Under the pieces are notes generated by a model that worked only from the letters and a program-made list of their open reading frames with translations, ran no database searches and was not told where the DNA came from. 64,000 bases of DNA from Symbiodinium natans (taxonomy: Eukaryota; Sar; Dinophyceae; Suessiales; Symbiodiniaceae). The translations under genes and the position numbers were made by a program. Where the stretch lies: the NCBI GenBank assembly GCA_905221605.1, contig CAJNDS010002424.1, positions 1,132,709 to 1,196,708 of the forward strand. Direction: 5' to 3'. Shown here one piece after another: positions 47,510 through 58,008 of this stretch (the stretch's first letter is position 1; each line of letters opens with the position of its first letter).

Positions 47510-48300
47510 TTGGGGTTTAGGGTTTAGGGTTGAGGGTTGAGGGTTGAGGGTTTCGGGTTTAGGGTTTAGGGTTTAGGGTTTAGGGAGCCAGACGCGGCAT
47601 CGGAGTTTATTTGCCCGCATATACATTGCGGGATATTGCCTAAATGGATTTGGGATTCAAAGGTTTAAGAACATATTTGTTTGTAGAGCTGAAGATGTAG
47701 GGTTTATTGGTTCAGCACTCGATATTGAAGCTTGTGCATTCTATTCTAAGGTGCGTCAATGGACCCCATGTATGGTACAGGTGTGTAAATATAGATACAT
47801 GTCCATGCCAAGACATGCACAGAATATATACATATATATATATATATGAACAAGCACTCGCAGAATGCCAGCACACATATGTAATCATCTATGTTGCATT
47901 TGCATGCAACAATGCTAGCTATACCTCTACACGTGAGCATGCTCACAGGAATCCCTTTTAACATTATGCTTTCTACATGCGCCTGAAACCCTAATTTCCC
48001 GAAGAAGATAAATAACCATCGAAGCCTTAGAAGCCATAGAACGAGGACGCCCTCCAGTTCACAGGATCACCCAGGCCCGCCAAGCCTCCCCCAAAGGATG
48101 CCTCCAAACGTTCACAAAAACAACCCTAAACCCCAAATCCTAGTACTTACATAAGTCTGGATTCTTAGGCGTACATTTTGGGGGAGGTTTAGTAGACCCT
48201 GTGAGAGACCCTCTGCCGGATCGTATGAGGAAAAGAATCAAGTTCTGTCAGGACTTTTCAGAAGTTTGTGTTCAGGGTGCATCAGGTCTAGGTAAACCCT
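47510..48300. other. TTTAGGG run, TA microsatellite, unique DNA
   Basis: TTTAGGG/TTGAGGG array 47512-47585, TATATA at 47826-47850, otherwise unique. A frame at 47707-47961 crosses the microsatellite and is not called. Confidence 0.55.
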
Positions 48301-48304
48301 AAAA

Positions 48305-48480
48305 CATATAAACCCCAAACCCCAAACCCCAAACCCTAAACCCTAAACCTTTAAACCCTAAACCCTAAACCTATAAGCCCTCTGACCCCAAGACTTTGAA
48401 GACTGGAGGTCCGCCAGCACTTTTTGCAAGTGCCCCTTACTTGAAGGGACTGAGGGGTTTGGGGATGCATCCACCCAGAC
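48305..48480. other. CCCTAAA array and possible exon
   Basis: CCCCAAA/CCCTAAA units 48308-48370, then a + frame PSDPKTLKTGGPPALFA (48377-48430) before a GTGCCCC donor-like site. Weakly supported. Confidence 0.35.
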
Positions 48481-48485
48481 CCCTG

Positions 48486-48585
48486 GGAGGATCTAAAAAA
48501 TAGATCCCCTTAAGAGCTCCTGAAAATTGCCCAATAGTAGTATAGGGTACTATTTGGGGGTTCTATTTTTGTTGGATCCTCTCGG
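48486..48585. mobile_element. MITE-like element, family I
   Basis: Ends GAGGATCTAAAAAATAGATC and GTTCTATTTTTGTTGGATCC are imperfect inverted repeats of about 23 bp. 100 bp. A poly-C tract follows at 48656-48678. Confidence 0.65.
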
Positions 48586-48894
48586 GGGTGTTGGGCATGT
48601 ATCTTGACCACATAGGTGCCCCCCACTTCCTTTAGTGGGGGAATATGTGCCCGCTTCCCCCCCCCCCCCCCCCCCCCTCACCCCCTCTCAAAGTAGCGCC
48701 CCCCCTCTCAAAGTAGCTGAGGTTTTATCCCTGATTCCTTCGTACAACATGGAGCCGAAACCCTAAAACCTATCCCTAAACCCACACCCTACATCCTGTA
48801 GGGTTTGTGAGGTTTCAGGAGTGCATTTCGCAGCAGCTGTTGGGGCTCAAGCAAGTGTGTCTGATGATTCAGGGTTTCGAGTTCAGGACATGTA

Positions 48895-48948
48895 GGGTTC
48901 AGGTTTAGGTTTAGGTTTAGGTTTAGGTTTAGGTTTAGGTTTAGGGGT
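48895..48948 (+). repeat. TTTAGG hexamer array
   Basis: About eight TTTAGG units, one G fewer than the telomere unit, a locally fixed length variant. Confidence 0.95.
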
Positions 48949-49049
48949 TTACCCAGCTTGCTTTTGGCAAAATTCCTGAGCCCTGTAGAAACCCTAAACC
49001 CTATCCCCTTGACATAACGCAGCCCAAGTGGACTCTTGACTCCCATGGC

Positions 49050-49740
49050 TACGTCCTGAAACGTGCCACAGACTCCCTAAAACCCTGTCTAAACTTTCTG
49101 GGGTTATTTCTGAGCAAGTTTTCAGGCGTTGGTTCAGGGAATATAGCCTTTAAGGGTTCACTATTTACGTGCTGCACAGGGATTATCCCTCGCCTACATA
49201 AAGCGGGAAGCTCTAGAGCGATGCGCACCAGTACACCAGCTAACAAAGCAAGTGAAGACGCGCGACTCCGTCACCGGGCCACGGCAATGGCAGGCTTGGT
49301 TGATCTTGGTTGCCCTGCAGGGTAGCGCGATGCCTCCAAAAATAGAAAGTCCTGCTCCTTGCGTTCTTGTCTTCTTACTGCCAAGTTGAATCGTCCACTT
49401 CTTTCTTCCCGGATCTCAAGCACAGGATTGTTTATGGGTGTAAGGCATGGTGCTTGCATGTCTCTTGCAGCTTTTGCACGAGTTGAACTGCATGTTGTAA
49501 ATCATCACGCGCCGAAGCTTCAGCAGCCTGCACTGAGTAAGCTTGATTCCAGTGTGAGCACTGCGTGTGAAGTGAAAGTACAAGTGCAGTATGCTACCCA
49601 TCGCGTACACTCAAAAACTCTGGCCGTCCATCAAAAACAACAAACCGCAACAAATAACATTCAATGAATTTCATTTCCGCCCTCTGGACCTGGGGATCGA
49701 AAATTCTTGACGCTGTTGCAGTCCATCTCTTGGCGCGTCG
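49050..49740. other. Unique DNA upstream of the delta-tubulin gene
   Basis: No telomere arrays. A 102-codon + frame (49359-49667) has no recognised domain. This stretch may contain the promoter or the end of the previous gene in the same direction; no signal is identifiable. Confidence 0.35.
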
Positions 49741-49769
49741 GATACACGGGCAAAGATTGTATTCGTTGA

Positions 49770-49798
49770 CGCGGCAGCGGCAGCAGCGCCAGCCGCGT

Positions 49799-49894
<96 letters not shown>

Positions 49895-49975
49895 AACAAC
49901 TAACAACTAAAGCAACTAAAGCAACTAAAGCAACTAAAGCAACTAAAGCAACTAAGGCAAAAGCAACATAGCAAC
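49770..49975 (+). repeat. CGG/CAG tract and AAAGCAACT repeats in the leader of delta-tubulin
   Basis: CGGCGG then about 24 CAG triplets (to 49892), followed by about six AAAGCAACT units (49910-49965). Read in other frames it gives poly-Gln, poly-Ala and poly-Leu frames, none with gene support. It ends 20-30 bp before the ATG of delta-tubulin, so it probably lies in the 5' leader or just upstream of the trans-splice site (CCCCAG at 49987). Confidence 0.9.
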
Positions 49976-49992
49976 GCCTGGCCCCAGAGGCC

Positions 49993-50021
49993 ATGGCAAC
50001 CATCACCTTGCAGCTGGGACA
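49993..50021 (+). CDS. Delta-tubulin exon 1 (start)
   Basis: ATG then ATITLQLG and CA, split within the Gln codon; donor CA|GTTCCT. The Gln is completed by the first G of exon 2. This is the conserved beta-strand 1 and the start of the nucleotide-binding loop. Confidence 0.85.
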
Positions 50022-53000
50022 GTTCCTCGACCAAGCTTGCCGGTGTGTGGGCTTTCGGGCTTTCAGGGTTTTGTACGTTGCTTTTACCTCAAGCCGTACG
50101 CCGTAAGCCTTAAACCTGCAACCACAAATCGCTTTGTCGGATTAGTGTGCGGGGCCCAAACAGCACATACACACCAGGATCCTACTGTCGGGGTTTCAGG
50201 GCGCTTGTTTGTGTGCTTTTCTTGGGACCCCTATATTAAGGAACGTAGGCTGTTGACCGTCCAAAACAAGACCCGAAACCTTATAAGCCCTGAACCCTAA
50301 ATCCTATATCCTAGCGCTAAACCCTAAACCCTAAACCCTACCTTTTGGGTCTTGCTCAGGTGCGGCAACCAGCTGGGTGCGGACATTTTCACAGCACTGC
50401 ACGCGGAAGCCGAGGCAAGGAAACCGGTTTTTAGTTTTAATGACCCGGGCAAGGTGATAAAATTCGCGGGCAAGGTCATAGAATTAGAGGGCAAGGTCGT
50501 AAGACTCGTGGCAAGGTCCACCCCTGCCGCCACTTATCCCCCCACTCCACCGCCCCCCTACAACTCCCCCGTCGCCCCATCCCTGCCCCCCCCTGCCCCC
50601 CCTTGCCCCCCTTGCCCCCCCTGCCGCCCTGCCCCCCCCCCCCCGGTTCAAGGCCTGGGTTGTAGGGTCCAACAGTTGGATCGAGGGCGGGGTGGGGAAG
50701 TTGATCGGCTGGGGTTTAGGGCGTGTAGAAAAGCCTGACGGCTTGTGGCCGGCGCGATGATAACACTGGCAGTTGCTGACTTGGTAAAGCTAAAACTCTT
50801 GAGCCGGGTGCTTTACGGCTCAGAGTGTAGGGTTCGAAGTTCGAAGGTATGGAGCCTTAGGATTATGGATTGAGTGAACTTTGTAGTATTTTCTTAACGT
50901 TATGGGATTGTTTGGGCGGGTGGGTTTTTCCAAAGCTCGATACCTGCTTGACTAGAGAAGCTAGAACATGAGATGCTGAACCCTAAACCCTAAACCCTAA
51001 ACCCTAAACCCTAAACCCCACGCCCCCAAGACCCCTCTGCCGAGGCAGCGAGCCCATCACACTCCGAGGCCCTGCGACGCATCTTCTTCCGCGCGGCCCA
51101 CAGAGGTCACCTTGGGGACGCTTCCGCAAGGTCGAGATTTAGGGTTTAGGGTTTAAGGTTTAGGGTTGCATAAGGTGGTGTTGGGACAGCGTCCGAAGAG
51201 CGTTTATAGGGTTTATGAGGCTTGTGGGGTTTATAGGGTTTATAGGCTTTACAGGTTTCATAGGGTTGGTGGGGTTTACAGGGTTTATAGGCTTATAGGT
51301 TATCAGGACTTATGAGCTTATGGGTTTTATAGGGCTACTCGGTGTCAGGGCTGGGCTGATGGGGTTTGTAGGCTTGCAGGGTTTTTGGTTTTGAACCCTA
51401 AACCCTAAATAACCCTAAATAACCCTAAACCCTAGACCCTAAACTCTAAACCCTAAACCCTAAACCCTAAACCCTAAACCCGATTGTAGGTTTGCAGGGT
51501 TTATGGGTTTATGGCTGCCTGGCCTTCTTTGTTGGGACACATGGCCTGGTAAAAGGGCTTGTGGTAAATGGAGTCTAAGGCTTATGGGGCAATACACCTT
51601 CACAGGGTTCAGGGTTTAGGGTTTAGGATTGTAGCAGAATAGGGTCTCCGATCGCAATTTTAGGGTCCATTTGGCCTCCGAGGTGGGGGGACCTCTACCT
51701 CATAATCCGATCTGGCCAGGTACCCTTGTAGCAACTTTGCCTGTGCCCCAGAACAATATTTAGGGAGGGCCGTTCAGTTTAGGATGCGACTATGAACCCT
51801 GGAAATAACCCCAAAACCTATATACGCTGTCGCAACTTGTACAAGATAGTGCAAGCTATGTGTGTACATATATACATATATATATATACATACATATATA
51901 TATATATATCAGCAAACAATACGCAGCTTTAAGACACCTGCAGAACACTATCAGACCTCGAGCATGCCTGTAAAGCCTTCTTGACAGCCCTTCACAACCC
52001 TATAATAGCCTCATCAAGATCGAATACCATGAATCATTGTCCCCCCAAACCGATTTCAACCCTATCAAAGCCTACTACATCCTAGTAAACCATAGCCCCA
52101 AAGTCTCAAACCCTCCTAAACCTCCTAAACCTCCTAACCCCTAATTCAACCCTAGTAAACTTTAGTAAGCCTCAGAAAGCAAGAAACCCTGAACCACCCT
52201 AAACCTTGGTCATAGTTGGGCATCATTGTACATTTTCAAGGGTACTAACACCCAATAAGGAATACACATTTAAATCCCTAAACCCTTAACCCTTAACCCC
52301 TTAACCCTTAACCCTTAACCCTTGAACCCTAAACCCTAAACCCTTTAATCCGATCCCAACCATGAACTAACCCCCCAAAACCCCATGGAGCCCTCATCTG
52401 CTTTGCAAAGGCAGCCCACGGAGCCGCGGGGAATCAGCGAAGGTGCACGACGATATGAACCCTAAACCCTAAACCCTAAAGCCTAAACCCTAAGCCCTTT
52501 CTCTGTTTGCTTGTGGCATGCACACGTCATGCCTAGCCCAAGAGGTAGTCCTTTTTTTGGTTGGGTTCAGGTTTCGCCTTTGGGTTGTTTGGGTTTTTGT
52601 CGGGTTGTCTTTGCGTTTTCTTTGGGTTGTTTTGTGTCTGTTGTTTTTTTCTTTTGTTTACGTTTGGCACATCGCTGTGCGTCGCACCCTGTGCGCAAGA
52701 AGAATAAGTCAAGCTTACTGTGCCTTAGAGCTGCCATCCCCCCTTTGAGCTGTAGACCCCCAACACCCAAACCCCAATGCAGGCCCTAAACCCTAAACCC
52801 TAAACCCTAAACCCTGAACCCTAAACCTCAAACCCTAAACCCTAAACCCTAAACCCTAAACCCTAAGCAGATTTCCATAAGCTTACAAGCCCTGAAGCCC
52901 TGAAGCTGAAATCCTAAACCTCAAACCCTAAACCCTAAACCCTAAGCCCTAAACCCTAAACCCTAAACCCTAAACCCTAAACCCAAACCCGATTAAGCCG

Positions 53001-55391
53001 ATTCAGGCAGGGCCGGTCGCTCGAGCTGCCAGCGCCTCAGAAATATGGAGGTCTTTGAAACCCTAATGTGCCCCCACAAGGTATTCACGGATCGGGTTTA
53101 GGGTTCAGGGTTGAGGGTTTAGGGTTTTTTCGGTTTAGGGTTTAGGGCTTAGGGTTCAGGGTCCTAGGTGTTTTCATAACTACTTGCGCTGTAGGATACA
53201 ACCGACGCTGCACGTTTCTCCCCCGGGGGGTCCTGGTTTCACAAGCGGAATACTTGGACGACGTGGTTTGAATGAAGCCCTTAACCTAATCCCTGAACCC
53301 CAAGCCCCCTGCGAGGGTGGCCTGGCTGGTTGCACTAGCGTGCATGCCGCCGTTGCAGAGAGTGCTTGCAGAAACCCTCAACCCACCCTAAACCCTACAC
53401 CAGAAACCCCAAACCCGAACCCGCAAGCCCTGCACCCTAAACCCCAAACCCTAAATCCTGAACCCTGAACGCTGAACCCTAATAAACCCTAAACCGAAAC
53501 CCGAAACCCTTGGGGGTATGGGCACATGGCCCCCTGCTAGGGATGACGAGCTTGCACTCCCAGAGGTTCTGGTCGACACAGAGCCCCGTGTAGTCCAGCG
53601 CTGCATCGAAGGGGACGAGGCCGAAAGTGCTTATAAGGTCCCTACGGTTTAGGGTATAGGGTTTAGGGATTAGGGTATCCAGGGTGGGGGTCTGTGGGGA
53701 ATGGGAGCTCCCACCTTACGCATCGCTGCCTTTGGTAGATGCAAGGCCTTCCCTGAATCAAGGGACTTCTGACATTCTCAGAGTTGATCCTGCGTAAACC
53801 CTAAACCCTAAACCCTAAACCCTAAACCCAAGAGAGAAGAAGATGCCAAAGGTGTCAGTCCCAGCCCGCAGGCACATGATGACTTCTGGAGATGCGCAGA
53901 CTACCCTCAACCCTGATTCAATTCTCAATAGAATTTCGGCTAGCATTTTGCGGACGTATGAACACTAAACCAACTATCTTACATACCTCAGGCATCGCTG
54001 CATGACGGCACAGGCCAGAGCTAGCATGTCCGCGAGTAGCTGATAGAGCCAACCCCATTGCACTGGAGGATGAGCATACTTCAAAGGTCTGGACGACTTC
54101 CTTCATGTTAGTTCAAAATGTGTATTTATGCACAGCTCCGGGGCGCGGTGAGGCCTCCCGGCCATGGCACTACGCAGAGACCCGTGGCCTCTTTTGCCAG
54201 AGCGGCGCGGGAAACAACTGGGTGTGGTCCCCAGATGAGGTCCGGGTGTAGGATCGCAGGGTTTGAGTTTTGAAGGGTTAGGGATTGCGGGAGTTCCATT
54301 TAAAGACTACCCTTCAAGACGGAAAACTCCAAAGCCCTCAACTTTGGCCCGGTGCTGAGACAGTCCGCAACGGGCCGGACAGTCAGCTGCAGTTAGGCTC
54401 CATGGTTGGAGGGTGTATGGTGTAGTTGCGATGTTTAGGGTTTATATGCTTAGGATCCTAAACCCGAAACCCTAAACCCTAAACCCTAAACCCTAAGCCC
54501 TAAACCCTCAACCCTAAACCCTAAACCTGTCGGTTCAAAAGAATTCAGGCTTTGGGGCTTGGAAGGCGCTGGCGATGCATGGCACCCTCAGCACCTCATC
54601 CCGAGTGGGTGGACCTCGCAGACTTTGGAACATACTCTGTCTAGAGGCTTATACATATGTATACATATGTGTACATCTATATATATATATATATATGTAT
54701 ATATACCAAACCCTTTTCTGGATTGTATCTAGCTTCCTTTCTGGAGATCTGGGTAGTTCTGCTGGCGAGGCTTGCGGCTACAATGTCCATGGGCCGGCGC
54801 TGCAAGAGAAGGCGGGCGGAGAACAGGGAGGCTGATTTCTGTAGCGTTCAATAGTTTAGGGTTTAGGGTTTAGGGTTTAGGGTTCCGTGTGCCAAGAGTA
54901 GCACAGCACAGGCCCGAATACTAGCCCATCATGTCTCTGCTGCTCGCAAATATCCATTCAAGAAGTAGTTGCCCCCCCTCCTCCTCCCCTTTGGTCCAGC
55001 AGAAAGATTGTAGCAGACCTGAAGCACGATTCGTGAGCCTTGGCTACATTGCTCGTGTTGCAGAGTGGAGCTACGGGAATAGCCTCTGCCAGGGGATACC
55101 AGAGCATGGCCATGACCGCTTCCCGACAGCCCTTTGCTGCCGCGTAACGTTGAGAGCCCAGAGCCCTAGAGACCCTAAACCCACAGCCGCGAGGTCGTAA
55201 GCCGAACAAGGCCCACCTAGGTACCAACGTGAGCTGCCTTCGTATGGGCCCCTTAAAAGGGGACCCCTTGTATACCCCTTATATACCCAAGAGGACCATA
55301 CTAAAGGACTACGAAACTACCCTCAGAGTGCCAGTTTCTGGAGCTGCTGCAGAAAGAAGTGGAGCCCTGCGACCGCCTCGGCGGCTTCCTG
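49993..55391 (+). CDS. Delta-tubulin, N-terminal exons 1-7 (spliced, partial)
   Basis: Seven exons join into a protein starting MATITLQLGQCGNQLG, with VLVDTEP, then FCQSGAGNNWACGYNVHGP and FLELLQKEVEPCD. These align in order with delta-tubulin (human: VQLGQCGNQIG, VLVDMEPKV, GSGNNWAYGYSVHGP, RKEVEKCD). GYxVHGP after NNWA separates it from alpha, beta, gamma and epsilon. Delta-tubulin is needed for triplet microtubules of basal bodies. Likely exons: 49993-50021, 50360-~50453, ~51031-51125, 53566-53626, 54136-54221, 54770-54811, 55335-55391. Introns are 338 bp to 2.4 kb and carry telomere-like arrays, mostly TTTAGGG near the 5' end and CCCTAAA near the 3' end. The next conserved part (AGGTGSG loop) was not found in the remaining 8.6 kb, so the gene is incomplete here or continues in exons I missed. 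Confidence 0.87.
50360..50453 (+). CDS. Delta-tubulin exon 2 (CGNQLG loop)
   Basis: Acceptor TTGCTCAG. Encodes CGNQLGADIFTALHAEAEAR, the T1 nucleotide loop and helix 1. The end is uncertain: GT sites at 50427 and 50454. The preceding intron ends with a CCCTAAA array (50284-50341) 18 bp before the acceptor. Confidence 0.8.
51031..51130 (+). CDS. Delta-tubulin exon 3
   Basis: + frame ASPSHSEALRRIFFRAAHRG then HLGDAS(AR). Matches the EAY...RFF region of delta-tubulins only loosely. Donor either GC (TCC|GCAAGG at 51126, phase 0, fitting exon 4) or GT at 51131. CCCTAAA array directly upstream (50978-51018) and TTTAGGG downstream from 51139. Confidence 0.6.
51160..52260. repeat. Inside delta-tubulin intron 3: variant telomere arrays and TA tract
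   Basis: TTATAGGG-type variants at 51205-51345, CCCTAAA/CCCTAAATAA units at 51390-51482, TTTAGGG at 51600-51625, a TATATACATA microsatellite at 51866-51910, and diverged CCCTAAA-like text to 52210. Confidence 0.75.
52262..52995. repeat. Inside delta-tubulin intron 3: CCCTTAA and CCCTAAA arrays
   Basis: CCCTTAA block 52268-52325, CCCTAAA units 52325-52345 and 52455-52490, a T-rich stretch, then CCCTAAA at 52785-52868 and 52918-52985. Frames of 67-92 codons here are low-complexity. Confidence 0.85.
53095..53515. repeat. Inside delta-tubulin intron 3: TTTAGGG then CCCTAAA runs
   Basis: TTTAGGG/TTCAGGG at 53096-53165; unique DNA with a 94-codon + frame of low confidence; CCCTAAA/CCCGAAA variants at 53385-53512, ending about 50 bp before exon 4. 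Confidence 0.8.
53566..53626 (+). CDS. Delta-tubulin exon 4 (VLVDTEP)
   Basis: VLVDTEPRVVQRCIEGDEAE, equivalent to the conserved VLVDMEPKV strand and loop. Acceptor CCCAGAG; donor A|GTGCTT (phase 1), which fits the start of exon 5. TTTAGGG-type repeat begins about 20 bp after the donor. Confidence 0.8.
54136..54221 (+). CDS. Delta-tubulin exon 5 (CQSGAGNNW)
   Basis: Acceptor TGCACAG, then PGRGEASRPWHYAETRGLFC and QSGAGNNW, donor TGG|GTGTGG. Equivalent to the human WKYGQHACFCQKQGSGNNW region; the T3 loop Gly residues are present. Confidence 0.9.
54770..54811 (+). CDS. Delta-tubulin exon 6 (GYNVHGP)
   Basis: Acceptor GGCGAG, then ACGYNVHGPALQEK; phase 0 on both sides, probable GC donor (AAG|GCGGGC). 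Joined to exon 5 it restores NNWACGYNVHGP, the strongest evidence that this is delta-tubulin. A TA microsatellite (54675-54710) lies in the intron before it. Confidence 0.88.
55243..55325. mobile_element. MITE-like element, family E, copy 3
   Basis: CGTATGGGCCCCTTAAAAGG on the left, AGGACCATACTAAAGGACTA on the right. Ends 9 bp before delta-tubulin exon 7, so an element forms the acceptor end of intron 6. Confidence 0.55.
55335..55391 (+). CDS. Delta-tubulin exon 7 (KEVEPCD)
   Basis: Acceptor GTGCCAG, then FLELLQKEVEPCDRLGGFL, donor CTG|GTGCCT. Aligns without gaps to human IMNIIRKEVEKCDSFSGFF when joined to exon 6. A family E element lies 10 bp upstream and a poly-G tract 10 bp downstream. 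Confidence 0.87.
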
Positions 55392-55785
55392 GTGCCTGAT
55401 GGGGGGGGTGGGGGGGGGGGGAGGGGCACAGGAGGCGCGTGAGTGTTGAGTAGTGGCAGGTGCACCCCACAAGGCGTCCAATCATTTCTCGCCGGGTTTG
55501 AGGAGAGAAGATCTCACATTTCCAACAGTATGCATGCACCTACAGTTGCAGTTGTCCATAGTGGGTTGCAGGCGCGAGCGACATGTGCAAACTTGGCGCA
55601 GACGCCGTCGCTGACCGAAAGGATTGCCGCAACTTCCTGCCGCAGCCTTGCGATGAGACTGAAGCCCCCACGAGTCCAACCCGAAATCTCAAGTTAGCCT
55701 TAGCCGGATTTGGCTACCTCAGCCCATCCGACCCAAGCAGTTGTTATCTCTAGAGTGATTGTCTCTAAAGTCAGACATCGTCAAG

Positions 55786-55905
55786 CCTGCGGCCCCTGAA
55801 CTCATCTCCCAGCTTGACAACACCACGACATTCGCCCGCGCGAGTCGGCAACAAAGCTTTGCCATGGACGCAAGCCAGCGGATGTTGGAGTCAGAGCACC
55901 AGGCG
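55786..55905 (+). CDS. Exon-like island (LISQLDNTTTFARASRQQ)
   Basis: + frame PAAPELISQLDNTTTFARAS, RQQSFAMDASQRMLESEHQA, helical and coiled-coil-like, with a TCAAG start and a GTGTGGTGTCC end. It does not match any delta-tubulin segment I know and may belong to another gene. CCCTAAA/CCCTGAA repeats begin at 55925. Confidence 0.45.
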
Positions 55906-56149
55906 TGTGGTGTCCATTCAACCCGAAACCCTTAACCCTCAACCCTGAACCCTTAACCCTAACCCGAAACCCAAAACCCCATTCAGGCTTTGGAGTTCGG
56001 GCTTTGGGTTTAGGACCCGCGCACGGTCGACTCCGGATGTTGACGAAAGTGGTTCTTGGCCTTCAGGGTCAGAGTGTTTTGGGTTTGGGGTTTAGGGTTT
56101 AAGGTTTAAGTTTTAGGGTGCATATGTAAGGTATTGGCGTTTTTCTTCC

Positions 56150-56278
56150 CAAACCCCAAACCCTAAACCCTAAACCCTAAACCTTAAACCCTAAACCCCA
56201 AACCCTAAACCCCTAAACCCGAAACCCTGAACCTTAAACCCCAAACCCCAAACCCTAAACCCCAAACCCTAAACCCTT
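56150..56278 (-). repeat. CCCTAAA/CCCCAAA array
   Basis: Mixed units directly upstream of an exon-like island. Confidence 0.95.
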
Positions 56279-56281
56279 GCC

Positions 56282-56368
56282 AGCCCATGTTCGAATGGAG
56301 GCGGCCAGCGAGGACGAGGCACGCAGCCCACCCCGCCAGCGCTGCAGCAGGTGCCCAGCCTAGTAGTA
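56282..56368 (+). CDS. Exon-like island between opposed arrays
   Basis: + frame AHVRMEAASEDEARSPPRQR then CSRCPA. CCCTAAA array on the left and TTTAGGG array (56375-56442) on the right. Splice sites uncertain; acidic/basic, product unknown. Confidence 0.4.
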
Positions 56369-56374
56369 GAGTAG

Positions 56375-56442
56375 GGTTTAGGGTTTAGGGTTTAGGCTTT
56401 AGGGTTTAGGGTTTAGGGTTTAGGGTTTAGGGTTTAGGGTTA
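56375..56442 (+). repeat. TTTAGGG array
   Basis: About nine clean units, one TTTAGGC variant. Confidence 0.95.
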
Positions 56443-56569
56443 ACCTTTAACCTTGTTGGGGTAGTATAATCCCCTTATACTCCGAGAGCCTTTAGTTCCC
56501 CAAGGTTACTGGACAACTAAGCCAAGGGGTGGGCGCCCATTCAGGGCTTGTAGGGAGTATAGGTTTTTA

Positions 56570-57355
56570 CAGGTGCTTCAAAGGTTTTTCTAGGTTTTAT
56601 CGGTTTAATAGGGTTTAAGGTTTAGGGTTTAGGGTTTAGGGTTTCATAGGGTGCATAGGGCTTCTAGGCTTTCTAGGGCTTCTGGATGTGTATGGAGTAT
56701 CTGGGGGTTTAGGTGACTTTAACTCCTAAAGCATTGAGACTTGCAGGGTGTCCTACCCCCAAAAAGGGAAAAGACACAACATACACACCTTCAAAGCCCC
56801 TGAATCACAAGAAACCCTATTCATGACACCAAGAAACCTATAGACTTCCGAACCATGCACATCTCAAAGCTGCCTCCAACAGCCGACATGCCCGCACGGG
56901 CCAATGATCGGAGCCTCTTGAGCTGCACGCCATGCTCATCTCATCTCACACGCTTATAACTCCCCCACTCAGCCTGGAAGGACCTAAACTCTAAATCTAA
57001 GCCTTTGCAAAACCCAAACCCAAAATTGAAGTCATAAACATTCTAAACCCTACACGCACTAGAAACCCGACAAAGCGTATAAATCCTAGGAAACTTAGAA
57101 TCCCTAGCAAGCCTGGAAACCTCAGAATTTTTAGAAACCCCGGGTTTCAACCCTAAACCTATAAACCCCCAGACACCCTAGACATCCTGCAAACCCTCCC
57201 CTAAATCCCGAAACTCTACAAACCCTGTAAACCCCAAACCCTTTAAAAAAAACTCCCCTAAAACCTTTAAACCTTTAACCTTTGCATACTCTAAAAAAAC
57301 CCATAAACCCTAATTTAAACTCCCAAAACCTCAACTAAACCCTTCCTCAACCCTT
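56570..57355. other. Diverged telomere-like DNA
   Basis: TTTAGGG run at 56605-56645 with TTCTAGGG variants, then diverged CCCTAAA-like text with poly-A breaks (57000-57350). No exon recognised. Confidence 0.5.
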
Positions 57356-57360
57356 TCAGG

Positions 57361-57421
57361 GCCTTGTGCCTCGGCTCCTGTGCACTTCTGTCCCTTGCCG
57401 GCGCATGGCTTGCAGGCGCGG
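57361..57421 (+). CDS. Possible exon (LLSLAGAWLAGAGE)
   Basis: Acceptor CTTTCAG and donor GAG|GTTTGG. The + frame reads ALCLGSCALLSLAGAWLAGA then GE. It faintly recalls the tubulin SLAGG...G loop expected after exon 7, but the residues do not fit, so no assignment is made. CCCTAAA-type on the left, TTCAGGG-type on the right. Confidence 0.3.
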
Positions 57422-57429
57422 GGGAGGTT

Positions 57430-58008
57430 TGGGGCTTCAGGGTGAGGCCCAAACCCTAAACACCGTAACCCTATAAGGCTAGAACCCTATAACCCTAAAG
57501 CCCTATCGCCCAATAACCCTATAGCCATATGACCCCTATAACCCTGTAATCCTTTAATCCTATAACCCTATAACCCAAAACCCTAAATCCTGTTTAGGGC
57601 ACGTAGGGTCTTAGGGTTCAGGGTTTAGGCTTTAGGGCTTGGGCTAGGGTTTATAGGCTTGGGGAGTTTCTAAAAAAATTCACATGGTGCCCGAAAGGGT
57701 ATCTAACCGGGTAAAAAAGGGTTCCGCAATCAATGGCCCATATCGAGGGACCATGTCACTACCCTCTCAGATAGTTGGCCGCTGGGGGCTCAGAGGTTTT
57801 GGGTTCTTAGGATTGAGGGCTTTGCGACCCCAAACTCAAATAGGGTTTCTGAAAGTAGGGTTCCTTCTTGGGGGCCTACCTACTCTTTGTGGGTCTTTAG
57901 GGTTTAGGGTTTAGGGTTTAGGGTTTAGGGTTTAGGGTTTAGGGCAGGAGGCAGCCTCTGCCAGGGCGCGGGGTGTAGGGTTTGGACTTCGGGGCTGGTT
58001 GTTCAAGG
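57430..58008. other. CCCTATAA variants, family E and B fragments, TTTAGGG array
   Basis: CCCTATAACC variants 57460-57590, a family E fragment 57683-57775, a family B end at 57840-57890 (GGGTTTCTGAAAGTAGGG), and a clean TTTAGGG array at 57898-57944. Confidence 0.6.

Noticed and set aside
49661-50006. Poly-Gln, poly-Leu and poly-Ala open frames
   Set aside because: Three readings of one CAG tract on two strands with no conserved flanking domain.
52511-52789. 92- and 76-codon frames in a T-rich stretch of delta-tubulin intron 3
   Set aside because: Low-complexity Phe/Val/Leu peptides in two frames at once, inside an intron.
57361-57421. Delta-tubulin exon 8 (glycine-rich loop)
   Set aside because: LLSLAGAWLAGAG only superficially resembles the expected SLAGGTGSG; the invariant GGTGSG is absent.
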